Shown: one piece after another, positions 25,168 to 33,005 of the stretch
How positions within the stretch are numbered: position 1 is the stretch's first letter
How the letters are laid out: the number at the start of each line of letters is the position of its first letter
NCBI GenBank assembly: GCA_012728775.1
Contig: JAAYEN010000169.1
Span: 1 to 33,070, forward strand
Direction: 5' to 3'
Origin: Tissierellia bacterium
GTDB taxonomy: Bacteria > Bacillota_A > Clostridia > Tissierellales > Peptoniphilaceae
Length of the DNA: 33,070 nt
The notes under the pieces: model-generated
Database searches by the model: none
Seen by the model: only the letters and a program-made list of their open reading frames with translations
What the model was told of the DNA's origin: nothing
Position numbers and translations under genes: made by a program

Positions 25168-25196
25168 TTGACACTACATTGGATAAATTTTAAAAT
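25168..25196 (+). promoter_or_regulatory. Proximal promoter of argS
   Basis: TTGACA (25168-25173) and TAAAAT (25191-25196) with a 17-base spacer. The expected start near 25203 leaves a leader of about 47 bases, too short for a T-box; none was found upstream. Confidence 0.7.
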
Positions 25197-25249
25197 AAAT
25201 AAATTTTTCCACACTAAAGTATTACATAACAATATAGAGGAGAATTGAA

Positions 25250-26941
25250 TTGATAAATTTTAAAGATGAAATCATAAAATTGATAACAGAAGAATTTAAT
25301 GAGGTAGAAGGTGAAACACTAGAGTCCTTAATAGAAGTTCCGCCATCTCCAGACATGGGAGATTATGCATTTCCTACCTTTTCCTTTGCAAAAGTTTTAA
25401 GAAAAGCACCTAATATGATAGCAGAAGAATTGGCTGGAAAAATTAAAAGCGAATATTTTGGAAAAATTGAAGCAAAAGGTCCATACCTAAACTTTTTTAT
25501 TGATAAAAATCTTATGGCAAAATTGGTTATTGATGAAGTTTTAGAAAAAGAATCTGACTTCGGCAAATCAGATTTTGGTCAAGGAGGAAATGCCATAGTA
25601 GAGTTTTCAAGTCCAAATATTGCAAAAGCATTCCATATAGGACATCTAAGGTCCACAGTAATTGGAAATGCAATTAGAAACACCTACGATTTTTTAGGAT
25701 TTAATACCATAGCTATAAACCATCTTGGAGACTATGGAACCCAATTCGGCATGCTCATAACAGCTTACAAAAAATGGGGAGATGCAGAAGCAGTAAAAGC
25801 AAATCCAATCCCAGAGCTTTTGAAATTATACGTAAGAATAAATCAAGAAGCAGAAAATGACGAGTCCTTAAACGAAGAATCTAGAGAATGGTTTAAAAAA
25901 TTAGAAAATCAAGATCCAGAAGCAGTGGAACTTTGGACTTTCTTCAGAGAAGTGTCATTAGTTGAATTTGATAGAGTTTATAAAATGTTGGGGATAGAAT
26001 TTGACTCTTTCACTGGAGAGGCGTTTTACTCTGATAAAATGGATACCATAATAGACGAAATTGAAGATAAGAATCTAATGGTTGAATCTAAAAATGCACA
26101 AATTGTAGATTTAGAAGAATACAATATGCCACCAATGCTAGTTAGAAAATCAGACGGCTCCACATTATACGCCACTAGAGATTTGGCAGCTGCCCAATAC
26201 AGATGGAACACATATAATTTCTACAAAAATATTTATGTAGTAGGCTCCCAACAAAACCTTCACTTTAAGCAATTATTTAAAGTACTTGAACTAATGGGAA
26301 AAGATTGGGCAAAAGATTGTGTTCATATACCTTTTGGAATGGTAAGTCTACCAGAAGGAACTATGTCCACAAGACGTGGAAATGTAATCTATCTTGAAGA
26401 TGTTTTGCTAACAGCAATCGAAAAGACCAAAGAAATTATAAAAGATAGAGATATAGAAGACAAAGAAAACTTAGCTGCTGATATTGGAATCGGAGCAGTA
26501 GTTTTCCAAGAACTATTCAACGATAGAAACAAAGACTATGTATTCGACTGGGATAAACTTCTTAGCTTTGAAGGAGAAACCGGACCATACGTCCAATACA
26601 CCCATGCTAGAATCAACTCATTACTTTCCAAAGGAGAATTCGACAAAGGAAAAGCTATCGATGAAAAACTATTAACTTCAGACGAAGAATTTGAAATCCT
26701 TAAAGCAATTTACAATTTTGAAGACGTTATAAAAGACGCAGGAGAAAAATTCCAACCATTCTTTATCACTAGACATATAGTAAACCTAGCCCAAATGTTT
26801 AATAAATACTACGCATCCACACCAATACTAGTAGATGACGAAGATTTAAAACAAGCAAGACTAATGCTCTGCTACGCAACTAAAACAGTAATAAAAAATG
26901 GATTAGGAATCTTAGGAATAAAAGCACCAGAGAAAATGTAA
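25250..26941 (+). CDS. argS: Arginine-tRNA ligase
   Basis: Class I aminoacyl-tRNA synthetase charging tRNA-Arg; 563 residues, typical. N-terminal Arg_tRNA_synt_N domain (PPSPDMGDYAFPTFSFAKVLRK about 31-52), HIGH motif in AKAFHIGHLRSTVIGNA (129-132), KMSKS-equivalent MSTRRGN (about 375), and the DALR anticodon-binding C-terminus. The start codon is TTG at 25250, set by AGAGGAG (25236-25242) seven bases upstream; no ATG fits as well. A long hairpin follows the stop. Confidence 0.97.
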   Translation: MINFKDEIIKLITEEFNEVEGETLESLIEVPPSPDMGDYAFPTFSFAKVLRKAPNMIAEELAGKIKSEYFGKIEAKGPYLNFFIDKNLMAKLVIDEVLEKESDFGKSDFGQGGNAIVEFSSPNIAKAFHIGHLRSTVIGNAIRNTYDFLGFNTIAINHLGDYGTQFGMLITAYKKWGDAEAVKANPIPELLKLYVRINQEAENDESLNEESREWFKKLENQDPEAVELWTFFREVSLVEFDRVYKMLGIEFDSFTGEAFYSDKMDTIIDEIEDKNLMVESKNAQIVDLEEYNMPPMLVRKSDGSTLYATRDLAAAQYRWNTYNFYKNIYVVGSQQNLHFKQLFKVLELMGKDWAKDCVHIPFGMVSLPEGTMSTRRGNVIYLEDVLLTAIEKTKEIIKDRDIEDKENLAADIGIGAVVFQELFNDRNKDYVFDWDKLLSFEGETGPYVQYTHARINSLLSKGEFDKGKAIDEKLLTSDEEFEILKAIYNFEDVIKDAGEKFQPFFITRHIVNLAQMFNKYYASTPILVDDEDLKQARLMLCYATKTVIKNGLGILGIKAPEKM

Positions 26942-26944
26942 GAA

Positions 26945-26976
26945 TTAAATGCCAAGGATAAATCCTTGGCATTTAA
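26945..26976 (+). terminator. Hairpin after argS (probable terminator)
   Basis: A 14-bp perfect stem (26945-26958 with 26963-26976) with a four-base loop directly after the argS stop. There is no real T run beyond TTT within the stem, so termination may be weak. Confidence 0.6.
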
Positions 26977-27142
26977 CTACATAAATCTTGGTGAATCAGC
27001 TAAATTAGCAGTGCCTATTCCAGATCATTTTAATCCAATCCTTTATATATTAGGAGCTAGTGATGATGAAGATAAAATATCTGTCTACAATAATAGTTGC
27101 ACAATGGGTTCCCTTTCCATGACTAGTTATTTATTTGAATAG
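26975..27142 (+). pseudogene. C-terminal remnant of a DODA/YgiD-type extradiol dioxygenase gene
   Basis: In one plus-strand frame, 26984-27142 encodes about 52 residues ending at TAG. They read NLGESAKLAVPIPDHF, then NPILYILGASDDEDKISVYN, then NSCTMGSLSMTSYLFE. This matches the C-terminus of 4,5-DOPA extradiol dioxygenase family proteins (YgiD/LigB superfamily), in particular the LAVPTPEH and MGSLSMTS motifs. No start codon, ribosome site or N-terminal three quarters are present; the fragment begins at the argS hairpin. It is best read as the tail left after a deletion that joined argS to a former neighbour. The rest of the 331-base gap holds only the terminator at 27203-27258. Confidence 0.75.
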
Positions 27143-27202
27143 AGAATATATATTTTATTCAAGATTTATACTCAAAACTTAATTGACTTAGGTAGATAAT
27201 AA

Positions 27203-27258
27203 AATCCCAACTAATTTAGAAAATGTAAAGTGATTCCAGATTAGTCGGGATTCTTTTT
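27203..27258. terminator. Terminator between the dioxygenase remnant and the PrdX-like gene
   Basis: Arms AATCCC-a-ACTAAT (27203-27215) and ATTAGT-c-GGGATT (27240-27252) pair with one internal mismatch around a 24-base loop. A T-rich tail follows on the plus strand (27254 on) and a shorter one on the minus strand, so it can also end the gene at 27274. Confidence 0.7.
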
Positions 27259-27273
27259 ATTTATATTTTTATC

Positions 27274-27762
27274 TTACATTGGAACTACGTGAATAAGATT
27301 TCCATGTTCTTCAATAATAGACAACAAGTCCCTAGTATTAAGCCATATTGTAGCTGTATTATCGTTTGGGTGAACTCCAATGAGCTGGGGATAATTAAGA
27401 AAACTATCATCCAAATAAAACTCTACTTTTATTTCCTGATCATTTAATAATCCCAAAGGCGTTACAGCACCTTTTTCAAGTTTTAAAATAGAAAGTAATT
27501 CCTCTTCAGTGGCAAAGGATAAAGATCTAGTATTATTCCTTATCTTAAACTCTTTAAGATTTACTTTTTTCTCCCCTTTAATAGTAATTAGATAATAATT
27601 ACGTTTCTTATTATCTCGAACAAATAAATTTTTAGCATTAGCTTCTGGATAAGGTAGTGAAATTCTTGATACTTCTTCCATATTGTATACAGCTTTATGT
27701 TCGGTAATTTCAAATTTTATCTTTTTGTCGTATAAAAATTGTATAGTTTCTTCCTTATTCAA
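27274..27762 (-). CDS. Prolyl-tRNA deacylase-like editing protein (PrdX/YbaK family)
   Basis: A 162-residue stand-alone tRNA editing domain that hydrolyses mischarged tRNA-Pro (or Ala-tRNA-Pro in ProXp-ala types). Recognisable features are the YbaK/EbsC-like fold: FEITEHKAVYNMEEVSRI (about 17-34), the conserved AKNLFVRDNKKRNYYLITIKGEKKVNLKEF (about 43-72, with the catalytic-type K45 and the GEKKV stretch), GAVTPLGLLNDQ (about 98-109) and HPNDNTATIWL (about 131-141). The order and length fit PrdX of clostridia. Which tRNA it edits is not decided by sequence. A short gap separates its start from the acquired ABC-MarR block. Confidence 0.88.
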   Translation of the reverse strand: MNKEETIQFLYDKKIKFEITEHKAVYNMEEVSRISLPYPEANAKNLFVRDNKKRNYYLITIKGEKKVNLKEFKIRNNTRSLSFATEEELLSILKLEKGAVTPLGLLNDQEIKVEFYLDDSFLNYPQLIGVHPNDNTATIWLNTRDLLSIIEEHGNLIHVVPM

Positions 27763-27834
27763 GATTTAATCACTCCTTACTTTTTATTCAATTATAGCAT
27801 TAAAAATATATTTTCTTATTTACTTATTAACATT

Positions 27835-29658
27835 CTACGCCGCTGTGCTATACTGGGTCTCGTACAAATGAGTATAAGTTCCACCAAGTGCGACGAGTGT
27901 TTCATGGGTTCCCCGTTCGGTGATTGCACCGTCTTCCACGACTAGAATTTCATCTGCTGAGAGGATCGTTGAAAGGCGATGGGCAATTAGGATACTCGTA
28001 CGTGTTTTAATCAACGGTTCGATGGCTTGTTGGATCAAGTTCTCAGAGATAGAATCGAGGCTAGACGTCGCTTCATCAAAGATGAGGACCGCCGGGTCTT
28101 TCAAAAGAACACGGGCGATGGACAAGCGCTGTTTTTCGCCACCAGACAGTTTAAGCCCACGATTTCCCACCATGGTATCAAACCCGTTCTCCTGTTTTGC
28201 TATAAAATCGTAGATGTTTGCCTTCTTACAAGCGTCGATAAGCTCTGTTTCTGTTGCGACTGGTTTGGCATATAGTAAATTCTCACGAATCGTTCCGTTA
28301 AACAGATACGTATCCTGGGTAACTATTCCTATATTTCTACGAAGAAAACCCAGATCCAAATCTCTCACATCCACACCATCTAACCTAACCGATCCTCTCT
28401 CTACGTCATACAGACGCGGAATCAAGTTAATCAATGTGCTCTTGCCAGCTCCGGAAGGTCCTACGATTGCAATACTTTTTCCGCTTTGCACGGAAAAATC
28501 AATGCCTTTAAGAATCTGACGGTCCGCCTCATAGCGAAATTTTACGTCGACAAACTGTATATCGCCTTGTACATCATGGAGCGTTTTTGCATTTTCTGAG
28601 TTTTCGATCTCCACAGGCATGTCATAATACTCGAAGATTCTTGTAAACAGAGCCATGGAACGAATCCAGTCTACCTGTATGCTCAACAGAGTATTGATCG
28701 GCATATACATCTTGCCCAAAAGTGCAACCAATACGGTAATATCACCCACTGTAAGTGTCGCATCATAGCTCATCATCAAGATACCACCTATCAGATAGAT
28801 TAACATCGGACCCAAGCTTGAAAACGAAGTGAGGGCCACACGAAACCAACGACCTGCCATTCGCTCCTTAATATTGAGTTCGGTCATTTTTCGATTAGCT
28901 GTTACATAGCGCTCGTACTCTTGCTCTTCCTTGTTGTAGAGTTTTACCAGCTGCTGACCGCTTACAGACAAAGTCTCTCCAAGTATCCCGTTGATCTGGT
29001 CTTGACGTTCTTGGGATTCTTGTGTGATACTCCAACGCGTTTTACCTACACGCTTAGTTGGCCAAATAAACAGCGGAATAATTAACATTCCAACCACAGC
29101 GAGGAGCCAGTTTTTTTGTAGCATCGCGACTAAGGCGACGATTAGAGTAATACCATTGGAGAGGATACCCGTCAGCGTTCCCGTAAAAATCTGCTGGACA
29201 CCAGATATATCGGAGGTCATGCGAGTGATGATATCTCCCTGGTCCACAGTGGTGAAAAACTGATGAGGCATCGCCTGTAAGTGTTTGAACATCCGGTTTC
29301 GCATATCAAAGGTAATATGTTGTGAAACCCAAGTGTTGAGGTAACTTTCTAATACGCCAATTAAATTCCCTGCCAGAAGCACGCCAAAGGATAAAAGGAT
29401 CAAGCGGACCAGTGCCGTCATATCTCGATTGATTAGTCCCTCATCGATTATACGACCTGTGAGAATGGCAGGCAATAAGTGCAGTACGGATGAGAGCCCA
29501 ATTGCTAGCAAAACAATCAGCAGCTGTTTCCAATATGGCGCTAGGTACTCGCCGATGCGTACTAGGAGTTCTTTTGTTACTTTGGGTCTATTTTTCTTCT
29601 CTTCTTCTGTCAAAAACTTTGCGACGCGGCCGCCTGGACCGCTTGGTCTTACTGACAT
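27835..29658 (-). CDS. Multidrug-type ABC exporter, fused membrane and ATPase domains
   Basis: A 607-residue half-transporter that probably dimerises to export drugs or lipophilic compounds. The N-terminal ABC_membrane domain (about 45-330) has six hydrophobic segments. The C-terminal nucleotide-binding domain has Walker A GPSGAGKST (around residue 400), Q-loop IVTQDTYLFNGTIRENLLY, signature LKLSGGEKQRLSIARVLL, Walker B AVLIFDEATSSLDS and H-loop IAHRLSTI. Base composition is much richer in G+C than the flanking genes (27 and 34 of 60 in two lines counted), a sign of horizontal transfer. Its start overlaps the end of the marR-type gene by ten bases. No terminator is visible after the stop, where composition falls back abruptly. 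Confidence 0.95.
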   Translation of the reverse strand: MSVRPSGPGGRVAKFLTEEEKKNRPKVTKELLVRIGEYLAPYWKQLLIVLLAIGLSSVLHLLPAILTGRIIDEGLINRDMTALVRLILLSFGVLLAGNLIGVLESYLNTWVSQHITFDMRNRMFKHLQAMPHQFFTTVDQGDIITRMTSDISGVQQIFTGTLTGILSNGITLIVALVAMLQKNWLLAVVGMLIIPLFIWPTKRVGKTRWSITQESQERQDQINGILGETLSVSGQQLVKLYNKEEQEYERYVTANRKMTELNIKERMAGRWFRVALTSFSSLGPMLIYLIGGILMMSYDATLTVGDITVLVALLGKMYMPINTLLSIQVDWIRSMALFTRIFEYYDMPVEIENSENAKTLHDVQGDIQFVDVKFRYEADRQILKGIDFSVQSGKSIAIVGPSGAGKSTLINLIPRLYDVERGSVRLDGVDVRDLDLGFLRRNIGIVTQDTYLFNGTIRENLLYAKPVATETELIDACKKANIYDFIAKQENGFDTMVGNRGLKLSGGEKQRLSIARVLLKDPAVLIFDEATSSLDSISENLIQQAIEPLIKTRTSILIAHRLSTILSADEILVVEDGAITERGTHETLVALGGTYTHLYETQYSTAA

Positions 29659-30110
29659 ATAGGTTCCTCGGCAGGTGACTCTTCCGCCCTTTTTTCCAGA
29701 CCCTCCGCGAGTTTTTCTGCAAGGGAAGTAAAGGTCTTCATCTCTTCTTCGCTTAGAATCCTTCCAATGGCTTCGTTCATATTCTGACGCTCAGCTATTA
29801 TTTCATCGTATAGCTCCACCCCTTTAGGCTGTAGTTTTACTATAAAGACCCGCTGATCTTTTTGGTCTCTTTCCCGTATAATAATCTCTTCTTTTTCCAA
29901 ACTCGCCAGCTTTTCATTTAGGGAGGAGGGGCGCATTCCTAAACTGTCTGCTAATTCTCTTGTTGAAATACCCTCATGTTCTCGAATGCGGTTGAGCAAG
30001 CGATATACCCCACGCCCTAGCCGCTGTTTGCCCACAGGACGTCTGCGTAATAATCGCATAACCAAATCTAATTTCGCCAGCATTATTTCTACTTTATTTA
30101 ATGTATTCAT
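29649..30110 (-). CDS. MarR-family transcriptional regulator
   Basis: A 153-residue winged-helix regulator. The DNA-binding core is about residues 35-105: LLNRIREHEGISTRELADSLGMRPSSLNEKLASLEKEEIIIRERDQKDQRVFIVKLQPKG, with the recognition helix around RPSSLNEKL and the beta wing at RERDQKDQR. It overlaps the ABC exporter gene by ten bases, the standard layout of a MarR protein controlling its own exporter operon. Twin identical palindromes in its promoter are the likely operators. The G+C content is elevated like that of the exporter. Inducer unknown. Confidence 0.94.
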   Translation of the reverse strand: MNTLNKVEIMLAKLDLVMRLLRRRPVGKQRLGRGVYRLLNRIREHEGISTRELADSLGMRPSSLNEKLASLEKEEIIIRERDQKDQRVFIVKLQPKGVELYDEIIAERQNMNEAIGRILSEEEMKTFTSLAEKLAEGLEKRAEESPAEEPICQ

Positions 30111-30127
30111 ATAATTCCCCCTTGAAT

Positions 30128-30141
30128 AACAGGTACCTGTT
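30128..30141. promoter_or_regulatory. MarR operator, downstream copy
   Basis: Perfect 14-bp palindrome AACAGGTACCTGTT, between the promoter and the marR-type start. Identical to the copy at 30161-30174; the two are 33 bp apart (about three helical turns), so they face the same side of the DNA. Confidence 0.75.
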
Positions 30142-30153
30142 CTATTTAATCTT

Positions 30154-30183
30154 ATTATACAACAGGTACCTGTTTAATGTCAA
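30154..30183 (-). promoter_or_regulatory. Promoter of the marR-ABC exporter operon
   Basis: Consensus hexamers on the minus strand: TTGACA (30178-30183) and TATAAT (30154-30159) with an 18-base spacer that contains a palindromic operator. A ribosome site AAGGGGG precedes the ATG at 30110. Confidence 0.85.
30161..30174. promoter_or_regulatory. MarR operator, promoter-spacer copy
   Basis: Perfect palindrome AACAGGTACCTGTT placed between the -35 and -10 hexamers, where a bound dimer would block RNA polymerase. Autorepression is inferred from position. Confidence 0.8.
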
Positions 30184-30289
30184 GGGGATTATTTGTTTTC
30201 AATAATGTCTTTCTCAGCTGCTTAATTTTTAGATGTTCTAGTAGCTCGTCGATAGATTCGTCGAATAGATTTGTTTACTGGCTTGATGG

Positions 30290-31216
30290 TTATAATAGAT
30301 CAAATACTTTTTCGTTGTTTGGTAAATATAAAATCTCTCTGCTTTCCTCCTGTGTTTTGTGTATTTCTGTCAATGGAACTACACGCTTAGCATTTCTGTG
30401 CTGCAAATTGCCCTCTTGGTCCTTGAAATTAAGACTAAATAATACTTCTGGCCGCTCATTAATATATGTTCCTGTGAGATTAGCAGAATTTATTTTTGCC
30501 GTTGCTTTCCTACCATATAATAGAAGCATATTTTCTTCTTCTACCGTGCGATTGCCATACATTTTTCGTCTAAGAAACCCTCCATTTTCACCAAATACAC
30601 CTAATGCGGTATAAATGAATATATTCATAAAAGGTGTCCATACCCATGGGTATCCAGGCGATAAAAATCTCCAACCATAACCGTTACTATGGAATTTATA
30701 ACTTACTACAAACACAACAACTGCATAAATTATATTTACCACCATCCAAATAATCGGTATTTTCTTCAGTTTCACTGTATTTGCACCCTCTAGTATAAAT
30801 GCTGGTGATTCATTACCGGTGTTAAGCTTCAGATTAATTTCTTTTCCTTCCTCAAATCGACTCTCATTCGGTCTCGTATCTACAATAAGCATCGTAGTCC
30901 TTACAATTGTGTTCGAGTAATTTTCAAATTCTATATCTATCTCCAAGGATTGACTACCGTCCTTATTTTCCTTAATAAAGTTATTCTTTACAATCCTTCC
31001 CTTTACCGGCTTCCCATAATCTGACAAATGGCTGTATCTACTCTTTACTTTACTTAACCTATAGATTAAATTCTTGAATATAAGAAAATTAAATAATGTC
31101 CATCCTAAGATTCCTGCCACTAGACTTAATGTAGAGACTATCGGGCTACTGTACCAAATCCCCGTATATGTGAATGCCAAAGGGAAAACATATAAAAAAA
31201 ATATAACTAGTAACAT
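30290..31216 (-). CDS. Membrane protein with DUF3592-like extracellular or cytoplasmic repeats
   Basis: A 308-residue protein with no firmly recognised family. Hydrophobic segments lie at about 2-20, 26-48, 150-170 and 185-205. Two soluble stretches look alike: about 68-140 (GKPVKGRIVKNNFIKENKDG...) and about 232-305 (GRKATAKINSANLTGTYINERP..., ending in VVPLTEIHKTQEESREILYLP). Each resembles the small beta domain of DUF3592-type membrane proteins. This is a suggestion from pattern, not an assignment. It follows the lipoprotein gene by about 14 bases and probably shares its transcript. The 100 bases after its stop (30184-30289) hold no gene that I can support. Confidence 0.75.
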   Translation of the reverse strand: MLLVIFFLYVFPLAFTYTGIWYSSPIVSTLSLVAGILGWTLFNFLIFKNLIYRLSKVKSRYSHLSDYGKPVKGRIVKNNFIKENKDGSQSLEIDIEFENYSNTIVRTTMLIVDTRPNESRFEEGKEINLKLNTGNESPAFILEGANTVKLKKIPIIWMVVNIIYAVVVFVVSYKFHSNGYGWRFLSPGYPWVWTPFMNIFIYTALGVFGENGGFLRRKMYGNRTVEEENMLLLYGRKATAKINSANLTGTYINERPEVLFSLNFKDQEGNLQHRNAKRVVPLTEIHKTQEESREILYLPNNEKVFDLL

Positions 31217-31230
31217 TTGCTCACTCCCTT

Positions 31231-32007
31231 TTATAATTTTTTAAATATTATTATATCGCCCTCATGCTCTACTTCTAAATCATAGTCGCTTCTGGCTCCA
31301 TTAATCAACGCTTTCCAAAAGTAATTACCATTTTCCATTCTTAGATAAATATATTCTACAAGCTCTGCACCTTCGATATCCTTTGATTTTTCATTGATGA
31401 TTCCATAGATTCTGGATATATCTGAAAAATTAATATCCGATAATGAAATTGAATCTTCTAAAGGTTTATCAGCTGCCCTTAGTTTTACCGGTTGCTCCTT
31501 AGTCCAAGCTCTTGTATTCTCGCGGTAATAATAATCGTCCACATTTTCAGGATTAAATGGATCTACTAAGGAAAGTCTTATCCTGTCGTATTCAAAATAA
31601 ATATAGTAGCCGAACACTCTAAGTTCCTCATCAGGGAACATTTCCGTTAACTTCAATTGAATCTCATTTAGCTTGTCGCCTGAACTAAATAAGCTATTTT
31701 TCTTTATAGCCTCCCTTGCTTTTATAATTAATTCCTGTTGTTTATCTTCTTTTAAATATTCCTCAGGTCTGTTACTAGCTTCCAATACATCGCTGATATA
31801 ATTTTCTTCCTTACTAGTTAGCGAATAATTATTTTCAGTTCTAATTCTATGAAATACCTCATTCGCTGTGATTCTATTACCTGAATCTCCTAATACATCC
31901 TCCCTAAAAGTTTCCTCATATGCTGTTTGAAAACTGTAGCATCCGAATAAACTAAGGCTTAATGCGAAAACAAGTAATACGAGCATCAAATTTTTTATCA
32001 GTTTCAT
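31231..32007 (-). CDS. Uncharacterised lipoprotein
   Basis: A 258-residue exported protein with lipobox LSLFGC (C23) after a standard signal peptide. The mature part is charged, with no motif that I recognise; the C-terminus (about 190-258) reads as several beta strands. A ribosome site (AAAGGAATGA) lies before the ATG at 32007. It is directly followed by the DUF3592-like membrane protein, suggesting an envelope-associated pair. Function unknown. Confidence 0.75.
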   Translation of the reverse strand: MKLIKNLMLVLLVFALSLSLFGCYSFQTAYEETFREDVLGDSGNRITANEVFHRIRTENNYSLTSKEENYISDVLEASNRPEEYLKEDKQQELIIKAREAIKKNSLFSSGDKLNEIQLKLTEMFPDEELRVFGYYIYFEYDRIRLSLVDPFNPENVDDYYYRENTRAWTKEQPVKLRAADKPLEDSISLSDINFSDISRIYGIINEKSKDIEGAELVEYIYLRMENGNYFWKALINGARSDYDLEVEHEGDIIIFKKL

Positions 32008-32142
32008 AATTCATTCCTTTTATTTTGTTTAAGTCAATAATTATTATATTAATCTATACTCTTTATGTATTAATATTATTCCCGCAATATATGGAAAATA
32101 ACTACTTTACAGACATTTTACATACTATATATATTCTTCTAA

Positions 32143-32172
32143 TAAAAAAACAGGTACATTTAAGTACCCGTT
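32143..32172 (-). terminator. Distal terminator of the SpoIIM-like gene
   Basis: A 9-bp stem (AACGGGTAC pairing with GTACCTGTT, one G-T pair; plus-strand 32149-32157 and 32164-32172) is followed on the minus strand by a run of seven T. The proximal copy of the same hairpin (32289-32313) lacks the T run. Confidence 0.7.
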
Positions 32173-32313
32173 GATTGCTCAAAAATGTCTCCATATCATT
32201 CTTTTTCGAGTACCCTCGGGCCGGCGGGCCATATACGCTCGAAAAAGAATGATATTCCGACCTTAATAATGTGTTTGTCATCCCTCTGAGGTACATTTAA
32301 GTACCCGTTGATT
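32152..32313 (-). repeat. Terminator-associated hairpin repeat, copy B
   Basis: Core 32187-32289 matches copy A at 5590-5692 with three substitutions. The 18-bp inverted repeat (32193-32210 with 32238-32255) is perfect here. The element is bracketed by perfect 25-bp direct repeats (32152-32176 and 32289-32313), each containing the local terminator hairpin. This hairpin is unrelated in sequence to that at copy A. A 64-codon open frame across it (32102-32296, minus) is considered spurious. The remaining parts of the gene-free stretch 32008-32369 show nothing else certain, apart from a possible gene remnant at 32297-32374. Confidence 0.85.
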
Positions 32314-32374
32314 CATGTGCCAATACGAAAACTTCGTCAACATATTTAATATTTCCTAAATTATCTATATTATT
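32297..32374 (-). pseudogene. Possible 3' remnant of an unknown gene
   Basis: One minus-strand frame reads about 25 residues (NNIDNLGNIKYVDEVFVLAH then ESTGT) to a TAA at 32297-32299 that sits inside the duplicated terminator hairpin. It has no start codon and is preceded in frame by a TGA. Terminators overlapping stop codons occur elsewhere in this window, which makes a decayed gene end plausible, but so short a frame could be chance. Confidence 0.3.
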
Positions 32375-33005
32375 TCAGATTTATAATAGCATAACTTTCA
32401 ACAAAGGCTCCAATTATCATCAAGATTAAGCCCATGACAAAAACAATTATTTCTAGTTTAGACAACTTAATTGTTTTCCAATTCCTTATTATTGTTTCTT
32501 TTCCATCTATCATTACTAATGAAATTTTCGCAGTCGCACAAAGTATAAATAGTTGTCCACTCATTTCCCATAGCCCCGCACTATGGAATATGTCAAATAT
32601 TCTGATAATTCTATCTGCTAAAGGTATTCCACCAGTTCCAAAAGAAAATGACCATGTTCCTAAAGTAACTGCGTTTATCAATATGAGTACAAAAAATGTG
32701 GTATACCCAAGGGGCATAAAATAATGTGTTTTATTTTTTCTATTAGAAAATAAATTTGCAAATAATATCACAACAACTGAAATTAGATTATAAGAAAGAA
32801 TTTGTATAGTTGAAATTGCTAAATCTGGTGAGGTATCCCAATTTTGCAACGGATGTTTGTTACGCAACAAGCTTTGTGGCAATAAATAATAACTCACAAT
32901 AGTAACTGAGATAAAAATTATTAATAAACAAATATAAGTAGTAATTATCCTCACACCAACATTATCAGATGTCATATTTCTTTTTATTCTATTAACCAGT
33001 TTCAA
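32370..33005 (-). CDS. SpoIIM-like (DUF95) integral membrane protein, putative
   Basis: A 211-residue protein with about five hydrophobic segments (near 20-42, 68-88, 95-118, 140-165, 183-205). The stretch FHSAGLWEMSGQLFILCATAKISLVM and the ending LILMIIGAFVESYAIINL recall the SpoIIM/DUF95 family pattern (His...Glu in one helix and a final helix with FIE/FVES). The similarity is by eye and moderate. SpoIIM-like proteins occur in many non-spore-formers with unknown roles. No sporulation gene is nearby. The gene has a CTCC-complement ribosome site (GGAGAA) before the ATG at 33005. The last 65 bases of the window (33006-33070) hold nothing recognisable. Confidence 0.6.
   Translation of the reverse strand: MKLVNRIKRNMTSDNVGVRIITTYICLLIIFISVTIVSYYLLPQSLLRNKHPLQNWDTSPDLAISTIQILSYNLISVVVILFANLFSNRKNKTHYFMPLGYTTFFVLILINAVTLGTWSFSFGTGGIPLADRIIRIFDIFHSAGLWEMSGQLFILCATAKISLVMIDGKETIIRNWKTIKLSKLEIIVFVMGLILMIIGAFVESYAIINLK

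Noticed and set aside
30184..30289. Minus-strand frame reading LFDESIDELLEHLKIKQLRK, faintly like the start of an IstB-type transposition helper
   Set aside because: About 30 codons directly after an in-frame stop, no start codon, and it runs on into the marR promoter; too short to separate from chance.
32102..32296. 64-codon minus-strand open frame across repeat copy B
   Set aside because: It is made mostly of the hairpin repeat, lacks a ribosome site, and the flanking sequence at copy A does not continue the frame; it is most likely spurious.
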